Part shown: piece by piece, positions 53,304 through 62,880 of the stretch
Numbering within the stretch: position 1 is the first letter of the stretch
Layout: every line of letters starts with the position of its first letter
Assembly (NCBI GenBank): GCA_015232575.1
Contig: JADFZL010000001.1
Location: forward strand, 186,001 to 250,000
From: Candidatus Rifleibacteriota bacterium
GTDB lineage: Bacteria; Muiribacteriota; Ozemobacteria; Ozemobacterales; Ozemobacteraceae
Direction of reading: 5' to 3'
DNA: 64,000 nucleotides
The notes under the pieces: generated by a model
What the model saw: the letters and a program-made list of their open reading frames with translations, nothing else
Told to the model about the DNA's origin: nothing
Databases searched by the model: none
Translations under genes and position numbers: made by a program

Positions 53304-53640
53304 CTGTCAGGAACAGAAATGCTTCTCATTAACGACAGCAACCTGAAGTTAGATTTTATTCCATTGCTCCAGTTTGAGATTTTTTCAATAAAGTCAATTT
53401 CCCATGAATACTCATTTTTATGAATTCGAAGTATTGTTCGAAAGAGCTCTGGTTCAGTTCCTCATTTAAACCCTGAAAAAAACTTGAAAGATTATTAATT
53501 CACTTTCAACAATAAGCTGTCAAAATGTTTTATTTAGTTATTTCAAAACAAAATGATTACAAGAATATTACGACGATTTATTTACCTGATTTTCGAATAA
53601 TAGGAAATTTTAAAAAAAATATAATGTCGAGGCAAAGTAA
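53304..53640. other. Intergenic region after legF
   Basis: AT-rich. A 34-codon plus frame at 53319-53423 (MLLINDSNLKLDF...) has an AGGA six bases before its ATG but no recognisable family. TTGAAAG...CTTTCAA forms a weak inverted repeat near 53485-53510. Nothing else is seen. Confidence 0.4.
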
Positions 53641-54942
53641 ATGAACAAAAATAAAATTTACCAGGAAAAAGCACATCGATTTATTCCAGCCGGTGCTCAT
53701 ACTTACAGCAGAGCAGATGACAGTTACCCGGAAAATGCTCCACCTATACTTGAGAGAGGTGAGGGTGCTTACGTATGGGACCTTGAGGGAAATAAGTTTC
53801 TTGATTATGGAATGGCACTAAGAGCTGTTACTGTCGGTTATGGTTATAAACGAATAGCAAACGCTGCAATTGAACAAATCAACAAAGGAAATAATTTAAC
53901 AAGGGCCTCAAAAATTGAAATTGAAGCTGCTGAGACAATTTGCAGTTTGATTCCATGGGTGGAAATGGTAAAGTTTGCAAAAAATGGGTCAACAGTTACT
54001 ACCGCCGCAATTAAACTTGCACGGGCTTACACCGGAAGGAAGATTATCGCCAAGTGTCGACAGCATCCATTTTTTTCCTACGATGACTGGTTCATTGGGG
54101 ATACAGAAATGAATTCTGGCGTACCTTTTGAAAACCATTCATTAACTAAAAACTTCAATTTCAATGATTTTTCTTCACTTGAAAAACTTTTTCGTGATTA
54201 TCCAGGGGAAATTGCCGGCGTAATATTAGAGCCTGCAACAACTGATGAACCTGCAGACAATTTTCTCCAGAAAATTCAGGATATATGCCGAAAAAATGGA
54301 GCCGTTTTTATTCTTGATGAGATGATAACAGGATTCCGCTGGCATATTCAGGGGGCAAGTAAATATTATAATGTAACACCCGATCTCGTTACCTATGGAA
54401 AAGGCATGGCTAATGGTTTTTCTGTAGCTGCGCTTGGCGGAAAGAGAGAAATTATGAATCTTGGAGGAATTAAACATGAAGGCGAGCGGGTTTTTCTGAT
54501 ATCTACCACTCATGGAGCCGAAATGTGTGGTCTGGGTGCATTCGTTGAAACTTTAAAGGTTTATCAGGAACTTGATGTTATAGGAAACATCTGGAATGCC
54601 GGAAAAAAACTGATTTCCGGCATGAATAACATTGCTGCAGACACTGGAATCGCAGATTCATTTCAATTTACAGGGCTTCCATGTTCACCAAACTTCAGCA
54701 CCAAAGATTCCGCAGGTAATGCCTGTCTCGGCTTAAGAACTCTTTTTGTCCAGGAAATGCTGAAGTGCGGAGTTCTTATGCCCTGGGTTGCACTATCCTA
54801 TTCTCATCAGGCGGAAGAAATCGACTTTGCTCTGGAAGCCGGGAAAAAAGCCCTTGCGATTTACAAAAAAGCTCTTTCCGAAGGCTATGGAAAATATCTT
54901 GTGGGACGCCCAATTAAACCCGTTTTTCGGAAAAAGAATTAG
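53641..54942 (+). CDS. Class III aminotransferase (glutamate-1-semialdehyde aminotransferase-like)
   Basis: A 433-residue PLP enzyme related to HemL. PLP-lysine is Lys254 in TYGKGMANGFSVAALGG; the conserved FILDEMITGFRW and AKNGSTVTTAAIKLARAYTGRKII motifs are present. True HemL proteins normally sit in tetrapyrrole loci; HemL-like proteins in glycan loci are thought to modify sugars or amino-acid side groups. The C-terminus (YLVGRPIKPVFRKKN) is also typical of that glycan subgroup. Context (SDR and Gfo/Idh genes directly after) suggests it helps build an unusual amino sugar or side chain. Substrate unknown. Confidence 0.82.
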   Translation: MNKNKIYQEKAHRFIPAGAHTYSRADDSYPENAPPILERGEGAYVWDLEGNKFLDYGMALRAVTVGYGYKRIANAAIEQINKGNNLTRASKIEIEAAETICSLIPWVEMVKFAKNGSTVTTAAIKLARAYTGRKIIAKCRQHPFFSYDDWFIGDTEMNSGVPFENHSLTKNFNFNDFSSLEKLFRDYPGEIAGVILEPATTDEPADNFLQKIQDICRKNGAVFILDEMITGFRWHIQGASKYYNVTPDLVTYGKGMANGFSVAALGGKREIMNLGGIKHEGERVFLISTTHGAEMCGLGAFVETLKVYQELDVIGNIWNAGKKLISGMNNIAADTGIADSFQFTGLPCSPNFSTKDSAGNACLGLRTLFVQEMLKCGVLMPWVALSYSHQAEEIDFALEAGKKALAIYKKALSEGYGKYLVGRPIKPVFRKKN

Positions 54943-54969
54943 CCTTGTTTGTCGGGAAAGGAACAAAAA

Positions 54970-55740
54970 ATGTTAACTGGAAAAGTTGTTCTTGTTGCTG
55001 GTGGGGCTGGTTTGCTTGGAAAAGAATTTGTTCAGACCATACTTAAAAACAATGGTATTGCCTTAATTGGAGATAGACCTTCACCAAATTCTGAAAAGTT
55101 TGCTTATGAGATGATAGAAACTTATGGAAAAAACCGAGTCTGTTTTTTTCCACTGGACATTTGTTCAAAAGATTCACTGCATGAAATTATTGATAAATCA
55201 GAAAAGAATTACGGCAGGATAAGTGCTGTTGTTAACAGTGCTTATCCTCGTAATAAAAACTATGGTCGTGTTTTTGAAAAAGTTGATTTTTCTGATTTTA
55301 ATGAAAATATTTCAATGCATCTGGGTGGATATTTTCTTACAGCACAAATCTTTTCAGAATATTTCAAAAAGAAGGGTGGAGGAAATCTGGTTTTTATTTC
55401 TTCAATCTATGGTTTTCTTGCTCCAAGGTTTGAAGTTTACGAGGGTTGCACTTTTACTATGCCTGTTGAGTATTCCGTAATAAAAGCCGGAATAATTCAG
55501 CTTGCAAAATATATGGCAAAATATTATAAAGGCTTTAATATCCGTGTCAATTGTCTAAGCCCTGGCGGAATATTTGATGGACAAAATGAAAAATTTCTGG
55601 AAAAATATAATTCCCTCGGACTTAGCAAAGGGATGCTTGATAAAAGTGACTTAAACGGCACTTTAGTTTATTTGTTATCAGATGCTTCTGCTTTTTTAAA
55701 TGGACAAAATATCGTCCTGGACGATGGCTTTTCCCTGTAA
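54970..55740 (+). CDS. Short-chain dehydrogenase (PtmA-like)
   Basis: About 256 residues from the ATG at 54970, preferred because AAAGGA lies upstream; a longer TTG start is less likely. NAD(P)-binding motif VAGGAGLLGKEF, active-site Ser (FISSIYGF) and YSVIKAG (the YxxxK pair) are present, as is the C-terminal DDGFSL. It resembles PtmA of Campylobacter flagellin-glycan loci, an oxidoreductase linked to legionaminic acid precursors or derivatives, though its reaction there is not settled to my knowledge. It follows the aminotransferase by 27 bases. Confidence 0.82.
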   Translation: MLTGKVVLVAGGAGLLGKEFVQTILKNNGIALIGDRPSPNSEKFAYEMIETYGKNRVCFFPLDICSKDSLHEIIDKSEKNYGRISAVVNSAYPRNKNYGRVFEKVDFSDFNENISMHLGGYFLTAQIFSEYFKKKGGGNLVFISSIYGFLAPRFEVYEGCTFTMPVEYSVIKAGIIQLAKYMAKYYKGFNIRVNCLSPGGIFDGQNEKFLEKYNSLGLSKGMLDKSDLNGTLVYLLSDASAFLNGQNIVLDDGFSL

Positions 55741-55849
55741 AATAAATACAGTACAGATTAATTCTGCAAGATGTAATAATAGTATCACTTAATATTAAAT
55801 TTGCATTACAGAATATATTTAGAAAATAATGGAATAAGGACGTTCAATA

Positions 55850-56827
55850 ATGAAAAAAATTATTCTTGTCGGTGCCGGTCAGCTTGGCAGCAGATATCTT
55901 CAAGGCCTTGCCAAATTAAATTTTCCAGTTTCAATTGATGTTGTTGAGCCATCTTCAGCAGCAATTGAAACAGCAAAAACTAGATATGACGAAATCAAAA
56001 ACCCGTCATTTGAGAGAGAATTAAACTTTTTTAAATCTCTGGATGAAATAAAGAAATCATACGATTTGGCAATATTTACGACTAATTCCGATGTTCGGGC
56101 AAATCTGACAAAAACTCTTTTAAATAGAAGTGAAGTTCAAAAAATCATCTTTGAAAAAGTTGTCTTCCAGAGAATTAAGGATTTTGAAGAAATAGGCTTG
56201 CTTCTTGACAAACACCGGATAGAAGCTTTTGTAAATTTTCCTCGAAGAGCTTTTCCTATTTTTATCAAGTTAAAAGAATTAATCAAAAAAAGCGAGAAAG
56301 TCTCTTTTTCAGTCTTTGGAAATAATTGGGGACTGGCATGCAGTTGCCTTCACTTTTTTGACACTCTCGCATTTTTGTCCGGTGAAAACGATTTTGAAGT
56401 TGACCTGTCTGGTCTTGATAAAATCGTTCACCCGAGCAGACGTGAAAACTTTATTGAATTAACTGGCGAAATGAGAGGAACACAGCCGGGCGGACATAAA
56501 ATATTCCTTTATTCACAGAATGTCTCACCTTCTCCTTTTGTTACACATGTTTTTACCGAAAGTGTAAATGCTGTACTTGATGAAAGTACAGGTCTGGCAA
56601 GAATCTCCACTCTGGAAAAAGGATGGATATGGGAAGAAACCCAGCATAAATTAATTTACCAAAGTGATTTAACACCAGTAATTGTAACTGATATTATCAA
56701 TAATCGTACAATACCATTGACCCGATATTCTCAAGCATTTTCAATACATAGACCAGTTATATCAAGCATTCAGGATTTTGTTGAAAAAATTTCAGGAAAG
56801 AACTACGGATATTGTCCAATTACATGA
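55850..56827 (+). CDS. Gfo/Idh/MocA-like oxidoreductase, diverged
   Basis: A 325-residue protein with an N-terminal Rossmann motif (IILVGAGQLGSRYLQGL) and the overall length of Gfo/Idh/MocA sugar dehydrogenases. The EKP motif is altered to EKV (IIFEKVVFQ) and the middle HxxD-type motif is not clear (HFFDTLAFLSG is the nearest). This may be a catalytically changed or different-substrate member. It is followed 16 bases later by a second Gfo/Idh gene, which suggests that the two act as a pair. Function within the glycan pathway is inferred only. Confidence 0.7.
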   Translation: MKKIILVGAGQLGSRYLQGLAKLNFPVSIDVVEPSSAAIETAKTRYDEIKNPSFERELNFFKSLDEIKKSYDLAIFTTNSDVRANLTKTLLNRSEVQKIIFEKVVFQRIKDFEEIGLLLDKHRIEAFVNFPRRAFPIFIKLKELIKKSEKVSFSVFGNNWGLACSCLHFFDTLAFLSGENDFEVDLSGLDKIVHPSRRENFIELTGEMRGTQPGGHKIFLYSQNVSPSPFVTHVFTESVNAVLDESTGLARISTLEKGWIWEETQHKLIYQSDLTPVIVTDIINNRTIPLTRYSQAFSIHRPVISSIQDFVEKISGKNYGYCPIT

Positions 56828-56843
56828 TCGAAAGGAAAATAAG

Positions 56844-57782
56844 ATGAAATATTGGTTAATAGGCGCTGGTTTGATGTCTCAGGAGTATGCGAAAGTTCTT
56901 GTTGCACAAAAAATTGACTTCCTGACGATAGGACGCAGCGAAAAATCTGCGTTGGAATTTGAAAAAAAAACCGGAAAAAGTGTTATTACGGGCGGTCTTG
57001 AAAAATTCTTGAAAACAAACCCCTCAACCCCTGCAGGTGCAATTGTTTCAGTTGGAGTTGATGAATTAAAAAGCGCAACTGTTCAATTGTTAAACCAAGG
57101 AATTAAGAAGATTCTTGTCGAAAAACCAGGCGGAGTTGACTGTACGGAAATAAAAGAACTTGATGATGCTTCAAAAAAATGTAATGCAAAGGTTCTGCTT
57201 GCTTATAACCGCCGTTTTTTTTCTTCTGTAATCAAAGCAAAAGAAATGCTTCAGGAAGACGGAGGAGTGCTGTCATTCCAATTCGATTTTACTGAATGGG
57301 GACACGAAATTGAAAAGCTTGACAAGCCAAAAAAGGTTCTTGAAAACTGGTTTCTTGCAAATTCAACTCATGTTTCAGACATGGCATTCTTTATGGGTGG
57401 AAGACCAAAAGAATTAAACTGTTATGTAAGCGGATCATTAAAATGGCATCAAAGATCCTCTGTGTTTTCAGGTTCTGGAGTATCTGACAAAGGAGCTCTT
57501 TTTTCCTATTCTGCAAATTGGGGTGCTCCGGGCAGATGGGGCGTAGAGGTTCTTTCAAAAAGTTATCGCTATTTCTTTCGGCCGCTTGAAAAACTTAGTA
57601 TTCAAAAGAAGGGTTCTGTTGCAATAGAAGAAATTCAGTTAAATGATTCTATTGACAAGGAATTCAAACCAGGACTATTCCTTCAGACGAAAGCTTTTAT
57701 TGAAAATGACTTTTTGAAATTTTGTGATATGAATGAACAATATCAAAATTCCATTTTTTATAAAAAAATTGCTGGCTACTGA
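56844..57782 (+). CDS. Gfo/Idh/MocA-family oxidoreductase
   Basis: About 312 residues from the ATG at 56844, chosen because AAAGGA lies upstream and a longer frame would overlap the previous gene. Motifs are YWLIGAGLMSQEYAKVL (Rossmann), ILVEKPGGVD (EKP) and a region with STHVSDMAFFMGG, where His and Asp stand in family-typical positions. Such enzymes oxidise or reduce nucleotide sugars or inositols with NAD(P). Paired with its diverged neighbour it probably works on a precursor of the unusual sugar. This is the last gene of the short aminotransferase-SDR-oxidoreductase cluster. Confidence 0.8.
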   Translation: MKYWLIGAGLMSQEYAKVLVAQKIDFLTIGRSEKSALEFEKKTGKSVITGGLEKFLKTNPSTPAGAIVSVGVDELKSATVQLLNQGIKKILVEKPGGVDCTEIKELDDASKKCNAKVLLAYNRRFFSSVIKAKEMLQEDGGVLSFQFDFTEWGHEIEKLDKPKKVLENWFLANSTHVSDMAFFMGGRPKELNCYVSGSLKWHQRSSVFSGSGVSDKGALFSYSANWGAPGRWGVEVLSKSYRYFFRPLEKLSIQKKGSVAIEEIQLNDSIDKEFKPGLFLQTKAFIENDFLKFCDMNEQYQNSIFYKKIAGY

Positions 57783-57811
57783 TTTTTTAGAATAATTTTG
57801 CAATAAACAGA

Positions 57812-57878
57812 TTCTGGTGGAATAAACTGGTATTGTTCTACTGCTTTTCTGGTAAACAATACCAGTTTCTGGTAGAAT
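57812..57878. repeat. 14-base stem-loop flanked by 12-base direct repeats
   Basis: AAACTGGTATTGTT at 57824-57837 pairs exactly with 57855-57868. TTCTGGT(G/A)GAAT occurs at 57812-57823 and again at 57867-57878. A related TTCTGGTAG is at 62673-62681. The stem has no T tract, so it is not a standard terminator. The rest of 57783-58138 holds no gene. Confidence 0.8.
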
Positions 57879-58138
57879 TTGAGTAAATCAGAAATTTAAT
57901 CACAGCAACAGTATAAGTATTAAGTTAAAGTAAAGCTTTCCTGGATATGTTTTTTCGACGCGAAAAACCCTTTTGATAAAAATATTTTTGATATAATATC
58001 ATGCAAATCAGGCTGAGAAATTTACTGCAGTTATAGAATAAAATAGTTTTCAAAGGAAGCTTTTTGAAAATATCTGAAATCATTTGTTTTAATATTTAGA
58101 ACTGATTTATTTATATATCAATTGAAAAAAGAAAGCAC

Positions 58139-60022
58139 ATGAAAAACATCCTGATAATTGTAAGAAACTTTGAAGATTTGAATAAAATATCCAGCATTGG
58201 AATTACTGACAATTGTTCGTATATTTTAGCTTCAAATGATTTAAAAATTCACAAAGTAGCTTCTGCTTTCAATTGGATCAAAGAAGTTGTACTGATAGAA
58301 CAAATGGAATCATTTTACAATGTTGCAGAAGAAGTAAAAAGACAAGTTAACCTCTTTAACCATTTCCTGCAAAATCTAAGTGACAAAAAAAAAGGTTTTG
58401 GAAAGGAAATTTTCTACTGGGTTTCTCATTGTGAAGGCGGGATAACCGTTCAGCGTCTTCAGGACTTGTTTTTGCTTATAAACTCTTATGTAATTTTATT
58501 GGAGAAGTATCAGATAAACCAGGTTCACCTTTTTTCCGAACCTTCATTGCACTGGGAAGACTGCATTTTGATTGAAGTCGCTAAAACAAGAAACGTTGAA
58601 GTTCTTGAGGATAAAAAAGGATACGGAATTCTGGCTCGATTAAAGATTTCTTTCATTAATATCAAGTATTTTTTGAGGGAATTTTATTTCATTGTAAGAA
58701 TATTACTGACAAAATTTTTAAGCATCTTTTCCCGCTTAAGGAATAATCAGCAAGTAAAAGAAGTTATAATTCAAGTCTCTTCATCGGCAGACAAACAAAT
58801 TGTTCCTGTCACTTATCTTATGCAGGAGCTGAAAAAAAAAGATTTCCAACCAGTTGCACTTTCATGGGGTGCTTCACCAGGGGCAGATAAATTAAGAAAA
58901 CAGAATTTAACTGCAGATGAATTAGAAAATTTTGTAAGTTGTTCAGACATTTTCTCTTCAATAATAAGAACTATTTTTTCTCTTAGTCTTGCTTTCAAGT
59001 TTAAAAATAAATTTCTCAAGAAACCTGAATTTAATTTTAATGGTGTCTGTTTTGGAAAACTAATGTGGTTTTCTATCCTTTTTTTTATTTGTTCAGAAAT
59101 GCCTCAAAGATACAGATTTTTTAAAGCGGCAAAAAGATACTTCTCTTCAAGGAATCCCCTTGCAATAAACTTTACTACAACTGTTTTGATTGAATCCGTA
59201 ATACTTTCCAGAGAATTATTAAACAAAAAAAAGAAACCTCTTTTTTTAACCTGTCCTGCTGGAATTTATCCGATTTATTTTCCTTACGAACATCACTCCA
59301 TACCAATAGATATTTTCTTTGTAGTTAATGAAGAGCACAAACTGAAACTTGAAAAAAACGGGATTGCTCCTGAAAAGATTGAAGTGGCTGGCCATGAACG
59401 ATGCGAAGCGGTTAACGATTTCAAGGCAAAAACAACAAAAAGTGAATCGTTCAAAAATCTCATAATACCAGATAATTTCAAGCATTATTTCCTGTTTGAT
59501 CTGAATACCACAATTAGAGGTTATTATTCTGTTTGGGAACAAATTTTACCACTGAACTCTATTTATACTGTCGGAAAATCGATTGGGAACATTGCTTTTC
59601 TGATAAAACCACATCCTTCTCAAAAAAATATTGAGCAGTTCAAGAATTATTTTCCAGAACAAAAAAATGTGTTTTGGCTGCAACCAAATTCGGGAGTATA
59701 TGACTGTTTAAATATCGCAGATTTATTTATTACAAAATTTTCAGCCATGGGAATGGAAGCTATTTTATTCGATTGTCCAGTAATCGCAGTAATTTTAGAC
59801 AAGGAACAAAAATTCCAAGCCTTCAATGATGCAGCTGAATATTTTTACTCAACCAATGATTTTGAAACTTTTTTAATGAAATTTTGTACCGATGAAAAGT
59901 TCAGATCATTCTGGAATAACTCAATTAAAGAAAAAATGGGAAATTATAAAAACAGATATTTTGGCAAATCAAATATTCAAAAATTTCTGCAAATATCTAA
60001 TGTTCTGAAGGAAAAATTATAG
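58139..60022 (+). CDS. Putative GT-B-type surface-glycan transferase
   Basis: A 627-residue protein. The C-terminal third shows a GT-B-like pattern close to CDP-glycerol-phosphotransferase/capsule-type transferases: IKPHPSQ, then ADLFITKFSAMGMEAILFDCPVIAV. The centre has ITYPYEHHSI-like PIYFPYEHHSIPIDIFFVVNEEHK and VAGHERCE. The N-terminal 200 residues are unrecognised. One or more hydrophobic segments (FYFIVRILLTKFLSIFSRL, KLMWFSILFFICSEM) could bind the membrane. Its place after the leg genes and before the flippase makes it a candidate for adding the nonulosonic acid or building the chain. Donor and acceptor are unknown. Confidence 0.65.
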   Translation: MKNILIIVRNFEDLNKISSIGITDNCSYILASNDLKIHKVASAFNWIKEVVLIEQMESFYNVAEEVKRQVNLFNHFLQNLSDKKKGFGKEIFYWVSHCEGGITVQRLQDLFLLINSYVILLEKYQINQVHLFSEPSLHWEDCILIEVAKTRNVEVLEDKKGYGILARLKISFINIKYFLREFYFIVRILLTKFLSIFSRLRNNQQVKEVIIQVSSSADKQIVPVTYLMQELKKKDFQPVALSWGASPGADKLRKQNLTADELENFVSCSDIFSSIIRTIFSLSLAFKFKNKFLKKPEFNFNGVCFGKLMWFSILFFICSEMPQRYRFFKAAKRYFSSRNPLAINFTTTVLIESVILSRELLNKKKKPLFLTCPAGIYPIYFPYEHHSIPIDIFFVVNEEHKLKLEKNGIAPEKIEVAGHERCEAVNDFKAKTTKSESFKNLIIPDNFKHYFLFDLNTTIRGYYSVWEQILPLNSIYTVGKSIGNIAFLIKPHPSQKNIEQFKNYFPEQKNVFWLQPNSGVYDCLNIADLFITKFSAMGMEAILFDCPVIAVILDKEQKFQAFNDAAEYFYSTNDFETFLMKFCTDEKFRSFWNNSIKEKMGNYKNRYFGKSNIQKFLQISNVLKEKL

Positions 60023-60082
60023 AATGAAATTATTTATTCCTGAAAAATGTACTAATATTTTTAGAAAATTGAACAGATTTTC

Positions 60083-61594
60083 ATGAGTATATATAAAATA
60101 TTCCTGAAAAACAATTTTTCTACATTTATCTGTCAGGTTCTGGCAACATTTGGCAGAATGTCATTAATACCACTTGTGACAAAAACAGCCGGAGAAGCTA
60201 CCTTCGGTGCGTATCTCCTTCTAGGATCTATGATGAGCTTTTTTATGGGAATTTCTTCCTGGGGTATTGGATTCACATCAAGGAGATTCTTACCTTCGAC
60301 AGACGAAGCAAAAAAGCGGAGAGATCTGTTTTTTCCGGTTTTCTGTTTTCAATTAACAAGCATTATTTTTCATTCAGTATTATTCTTAATTCTATTACCC
60401 ATGTTAGGTAAATATTTTTTTCAAAACAAACTCAGTTTTTCTTTATGGTTAATTTGTCCATATTTCATCTTCTATAGTTTATATACTCAGACAGTAGAAT
60501 ATTTTCGCAGCACAAACAGATTCACAATCTTCAATGTAGGAACAGTAATTTATCAGTTTCTTTCAATCTTTTTTGTCCTTTCCTATTTTTACTTTAAAAG
60601 GGAAGTGACAATTGAAGTTCTTTTTATTTCTGAAATGGCTTCGGCTACAATAATTTCAACTTTTCTGGGTTCGATGATCATTAAGGACATTGGCTTTAAA
60701 CTCGATTTTCCCAGGTTGAATGATTTATGGAATGATTTTAAATTAGGTATTCCTCTTATGACAAGCTATGTAGTTGAAGTAATTCTAAACTCTTCAGACA
60801 GATATCTTATTTCTGCAATAATTTCGTCAGAACATTTAGGTTACTATGGGCCTGCTTTTTCATTAGGTTCTTTCGTCATTTTTTTTCCAAAAATGATCAG
60901 TTCGGTTCTACCGCCATTAATGTACAAAGCCTCGGACAGCGAAAACCACGAGCAGGCACGTATGTTGATGAATAAATCAATAAAATACTTATTTATTATT
61001 GTTATTCCATATATATTTGGGGCAATGGCTTTATCAAAGCCAATTCTTTTTTTACTCGGAACTAACGAAATCGCTACAAAAGGGCATCTGGTAACCCCTT
61101 TGATAGCAGCAGGGATGCTTTTTTATGGCTTGTCATCAATCATTTCGATTGTTTATCTTGTAAAAATAAAAACAAAATCCATGTTTTACATAAATCTATT
61201 TTCATCATTGCTGAACCTGCTTATGAATTTCGTTCTTCTTTCAATATTTAAAAATATTTTATTATCTGCATTTGTCTTTCTATTTTCTCAATTTTCAGTT
61301 TTCCTCGTCCTGAGAAAAATGATGAAAAAAGAATGGGAAATCAACTATGATATAGCAGTAATAATGAAATCAATCATAGCCTCACTTGTAATGTATTGTG
61401 CTGTCAGATTTCAGCTTGGAAATAATCCTCTGCAAAACTCTAACTGGCCTTCACTGATCTACCTAATTTTCTCTGGCGTTTTTGTTTATCTGATACTCAT
61501 TTTCTTAATGAAAATATTTTCAACAAAAGAAATAACTTTTATCACCGATTTCATTGGAGATGGCATAAAAAAGCTTAGAAAATCGAATCAATAG
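60083..61594 (+). CDS. Wzx-type polysaccharide flippase / MOP-family membrane protein
   Basis: A 503-residue protein with about 12-14 transmembrane helices, starting FLKNNFSTFICQVLATFGRMSLIPLVTKTAGEATFGAYLLLGSM, a classic polysaccharide-export (Wzx/MATE-like) start: the first helix and the hinge before a second. Such proteins move lipid-linked oligosaccharide across the inner membrane. The LGYYGPAFSLGSFVIFFPKMISSVLPPLMYKASD segment is typical. No lesion is visible. Its 3' end overlaps the convergent SGNH gene by 20 bases. It is the only flippase seen in the window. Confidence 0.86.
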   Translation: MSIYKIFLKNNFSTFICQVLATFGRMSLIPLVTKTAGEATFGAYLLLGSMMSFFMGISSWGIGFTSRRFLPSTDEAKKRRDLFFPVFCFQLTSIIFHSVLFLILLPMLGKYFFQNKLSFSLWLICPYFIFYSLYTQTVEYFRSTNRFTIFNVGTVIYQFLSIFFVLSYFYFKREVTIEVLFISEMASATIISTFLGSMIIKDIGFKLDFPRLNDLWNDFKLGIPLMTSYVVEVILNSSDRYLISAIISSEHLGYYGPAFSLGSFVIFFPKMISSVLPPLMYKASDSENHEQARMLMNKSIKYLFIIVIPYIFGAMALSKPILFLLGTNEIATKGHLVTPLIAAGMLFYGLSSIISIVYLVKIKTKSMFYINLFSSLLNLLMNFVLLSIFKNILLSAFVFLFSQFSVFLVLRKMMKKEWEINYDIAVIMKSIIASLVMYCAVRFQLGNNPLQNSNWPSLIYLIFSGVFVYLILIFLMKIFSTKEITFITDFIGDGIKKLRKSNQ

Positions 61595-62318
61595 GAAATA
61601 ATTTTTCATTTTCTAATAACAACTTAGTATATAATTCATGACCTTCCACTGTAATGTGGTGTCCGTCTTCTTTATTGATATATTGGCTTATTCGGCTTGG
61701 ATTATTTATATTGTTGAAGACATCGATCAGAAAAATATTCGGGCTACTATGTCTTTGAATAACTGATTTTATTATTTCGTTATATTGCATAACGCTTCTT
61801 GTAAAACCAGGTGAGTGTTTTTCGGTTTTCTTATTCGTGGGAGCAATATTAAAAACATATATTCTATCAAGTTTCTTTATCCTTTCCATTAACTCATTTA
61901 ATACAGTTTCAAAAAGCGCAGGTGGAGTCTTATGGTAAACAAATCCAGCTTTTTGAATTCGGGCACGATTGTTGTGAATAAAACGGACAATCGGTTTTTG
62001 AAGAACATCAGGAAGAACACCGACAAAACCTCTTAATAATTTTGGAAGCGGTCTTGGTGCACAATCTACAATACCAATCTGAAGAATAAATATATTTTTT
62101 GCGTCTTGACTGAAATAATCGTTCCTGAGAAGAAATTCATCAAGAGTTGAAGTGATATTTGCCCCACCATGCGACCAGTTAAATAAATGAAGGTTCAGAT
62201 TTGGATATTTCATGGACAATTCACCCTTAAATAATTCCGGGTAAGTTAAATGAAATGGAATCCCATCTGAAAGTCTCGGTAAACTAAGGGAATCTCCAAA
62301 AATATGAACTATCATCAT
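61575..62318 (-). CDS. SGNH/GDSL-family hydrolase
   Basis: About 247 residues from the ATG at 62316-62318, preferred because GGGAG lies six bases upstream. Block I is GDSL (HIFGDSLSLPRL), block II Gly and III Asn occur in HGGANITSTLD and LQIGIVDCAPRP, and block V Asp/His is in KEDGHHITVEGHELY. SGNH enzymes are esterases, often O-acetyl-sugar esterases; in a glycan locus, deacetylation or transfer of O-acetyl groups is likely. There is no signal peptide, so it is predicted cytoplasmic. It is the only minus-strand gene in the glycan region and converges on the flippase. Confidence 0.75.
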   Translation of the reverse strand: MMIVHIFGDSLSLPRLSDGIPFHLTYPELFKGELSMKYPNLNLHLFNWSHGGANITSTLDEFLLRNDYFSQDAKNIFILQIGIVDCAPRPLPKLLRGFVGVLPDVLQKPIVRFIHNNRARIQKAGFVYHKTPPALFETVLNELMERIKKLDRIYVFNIAPTNKKTEKHSPGFTRSVMQYNEIIKSVIQRHSSPNIFLIDVFNNINNPSRISQYINKEDGHHITVEGHELYTKLLLENEKLFPIDSIF

Positions 62319-62781
62319 ATCACACTCCCAGCTGATCTTAACTAAAAAATTGATTGCAGAAAATCTTCTCACAGCGATTAGATTATGTCAAGTGCATTAT
62401 TAATCAATCAGCAATTTTCGGTTTGAGTTCCCATACCTCTTTATTAAATGCTTTCGCTTCGACATCTATTGTCATCCACTTAATAAGCCAATTCTAATAT
62501 TATTCAATTGATTGATTAAAATATTTCTTTCTTTTGTTTACGTGAATTAAAAAACCACGTATTTTAGGCTTCTTTTGTTCACAAAGAATAGAAACATAGA
62601 TTCACTCGCAAAAACAACAATAATAATCGAAAATCAGCGTCAAAGCACAAACCGAGCATAGCTGCTAATCACTTCTGGTAGTATATTCAAGTAGCTATAC
62701 ATAATGCAAGCATAAAATAAACAGCATTTTCATTCAAGAAAACTTCTGGAAATGGCCGTTCAAATTGTTATCCATTTTTAC
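62319..62781. other. Intergenic region before the WbpB-like gene
   Basis: Very AT-rich, 463 bases with no credible gene. It should contain the minus-strand promoter of the SGNH gene. A TTCTGGTAG at 62673-62681 recalls the direct repeat at 57812. Confidence 0.4.
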
Positions 62782-62811
62782 TTGACCATTCTAAAAAAAA
62801 TGAAGTATAAT
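62782..62811 (+). promoter_or_regulatory. Strong candidate promoter of the WbpB-like gene
   Basis: TTGACC at 62782-62787, 18-base spacer, perfect TATAAT at 62806-62811. This is the best sigma70-like match in the window. It predicts a long leader of about 210 bases before the GTG at 63028. Confidence 0.6.
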
Positions 62812-62820
62812 CTGCAATTC

Positions 62821-62880
62821 CTTATCAAAGTGATTTCTGATAAGAAAATCTTTGAGAATGATAAGTCTTTTTATTTTTCA
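62821..62880 (+). promoter_or_regulatory. Possible alternative-hairpin leader
   Basis: CTTATCA at 62821-62827 can pair with TGATAAG at 62838-62844, or with a second TGATAAG at 62859-62865 that runs into a T-rich tract (TCTTTTTATTTTT). The two pairings exclude each other, the outline of an attenuator, but stems are only seven bases. Confidence 0.3.

Noticed and set aside
53319..53423. 34-codon plus frame after legF with an AGGA upstream
   Set aside because: Too short and unrecognised to call as a gene; described only in the intergenic note.
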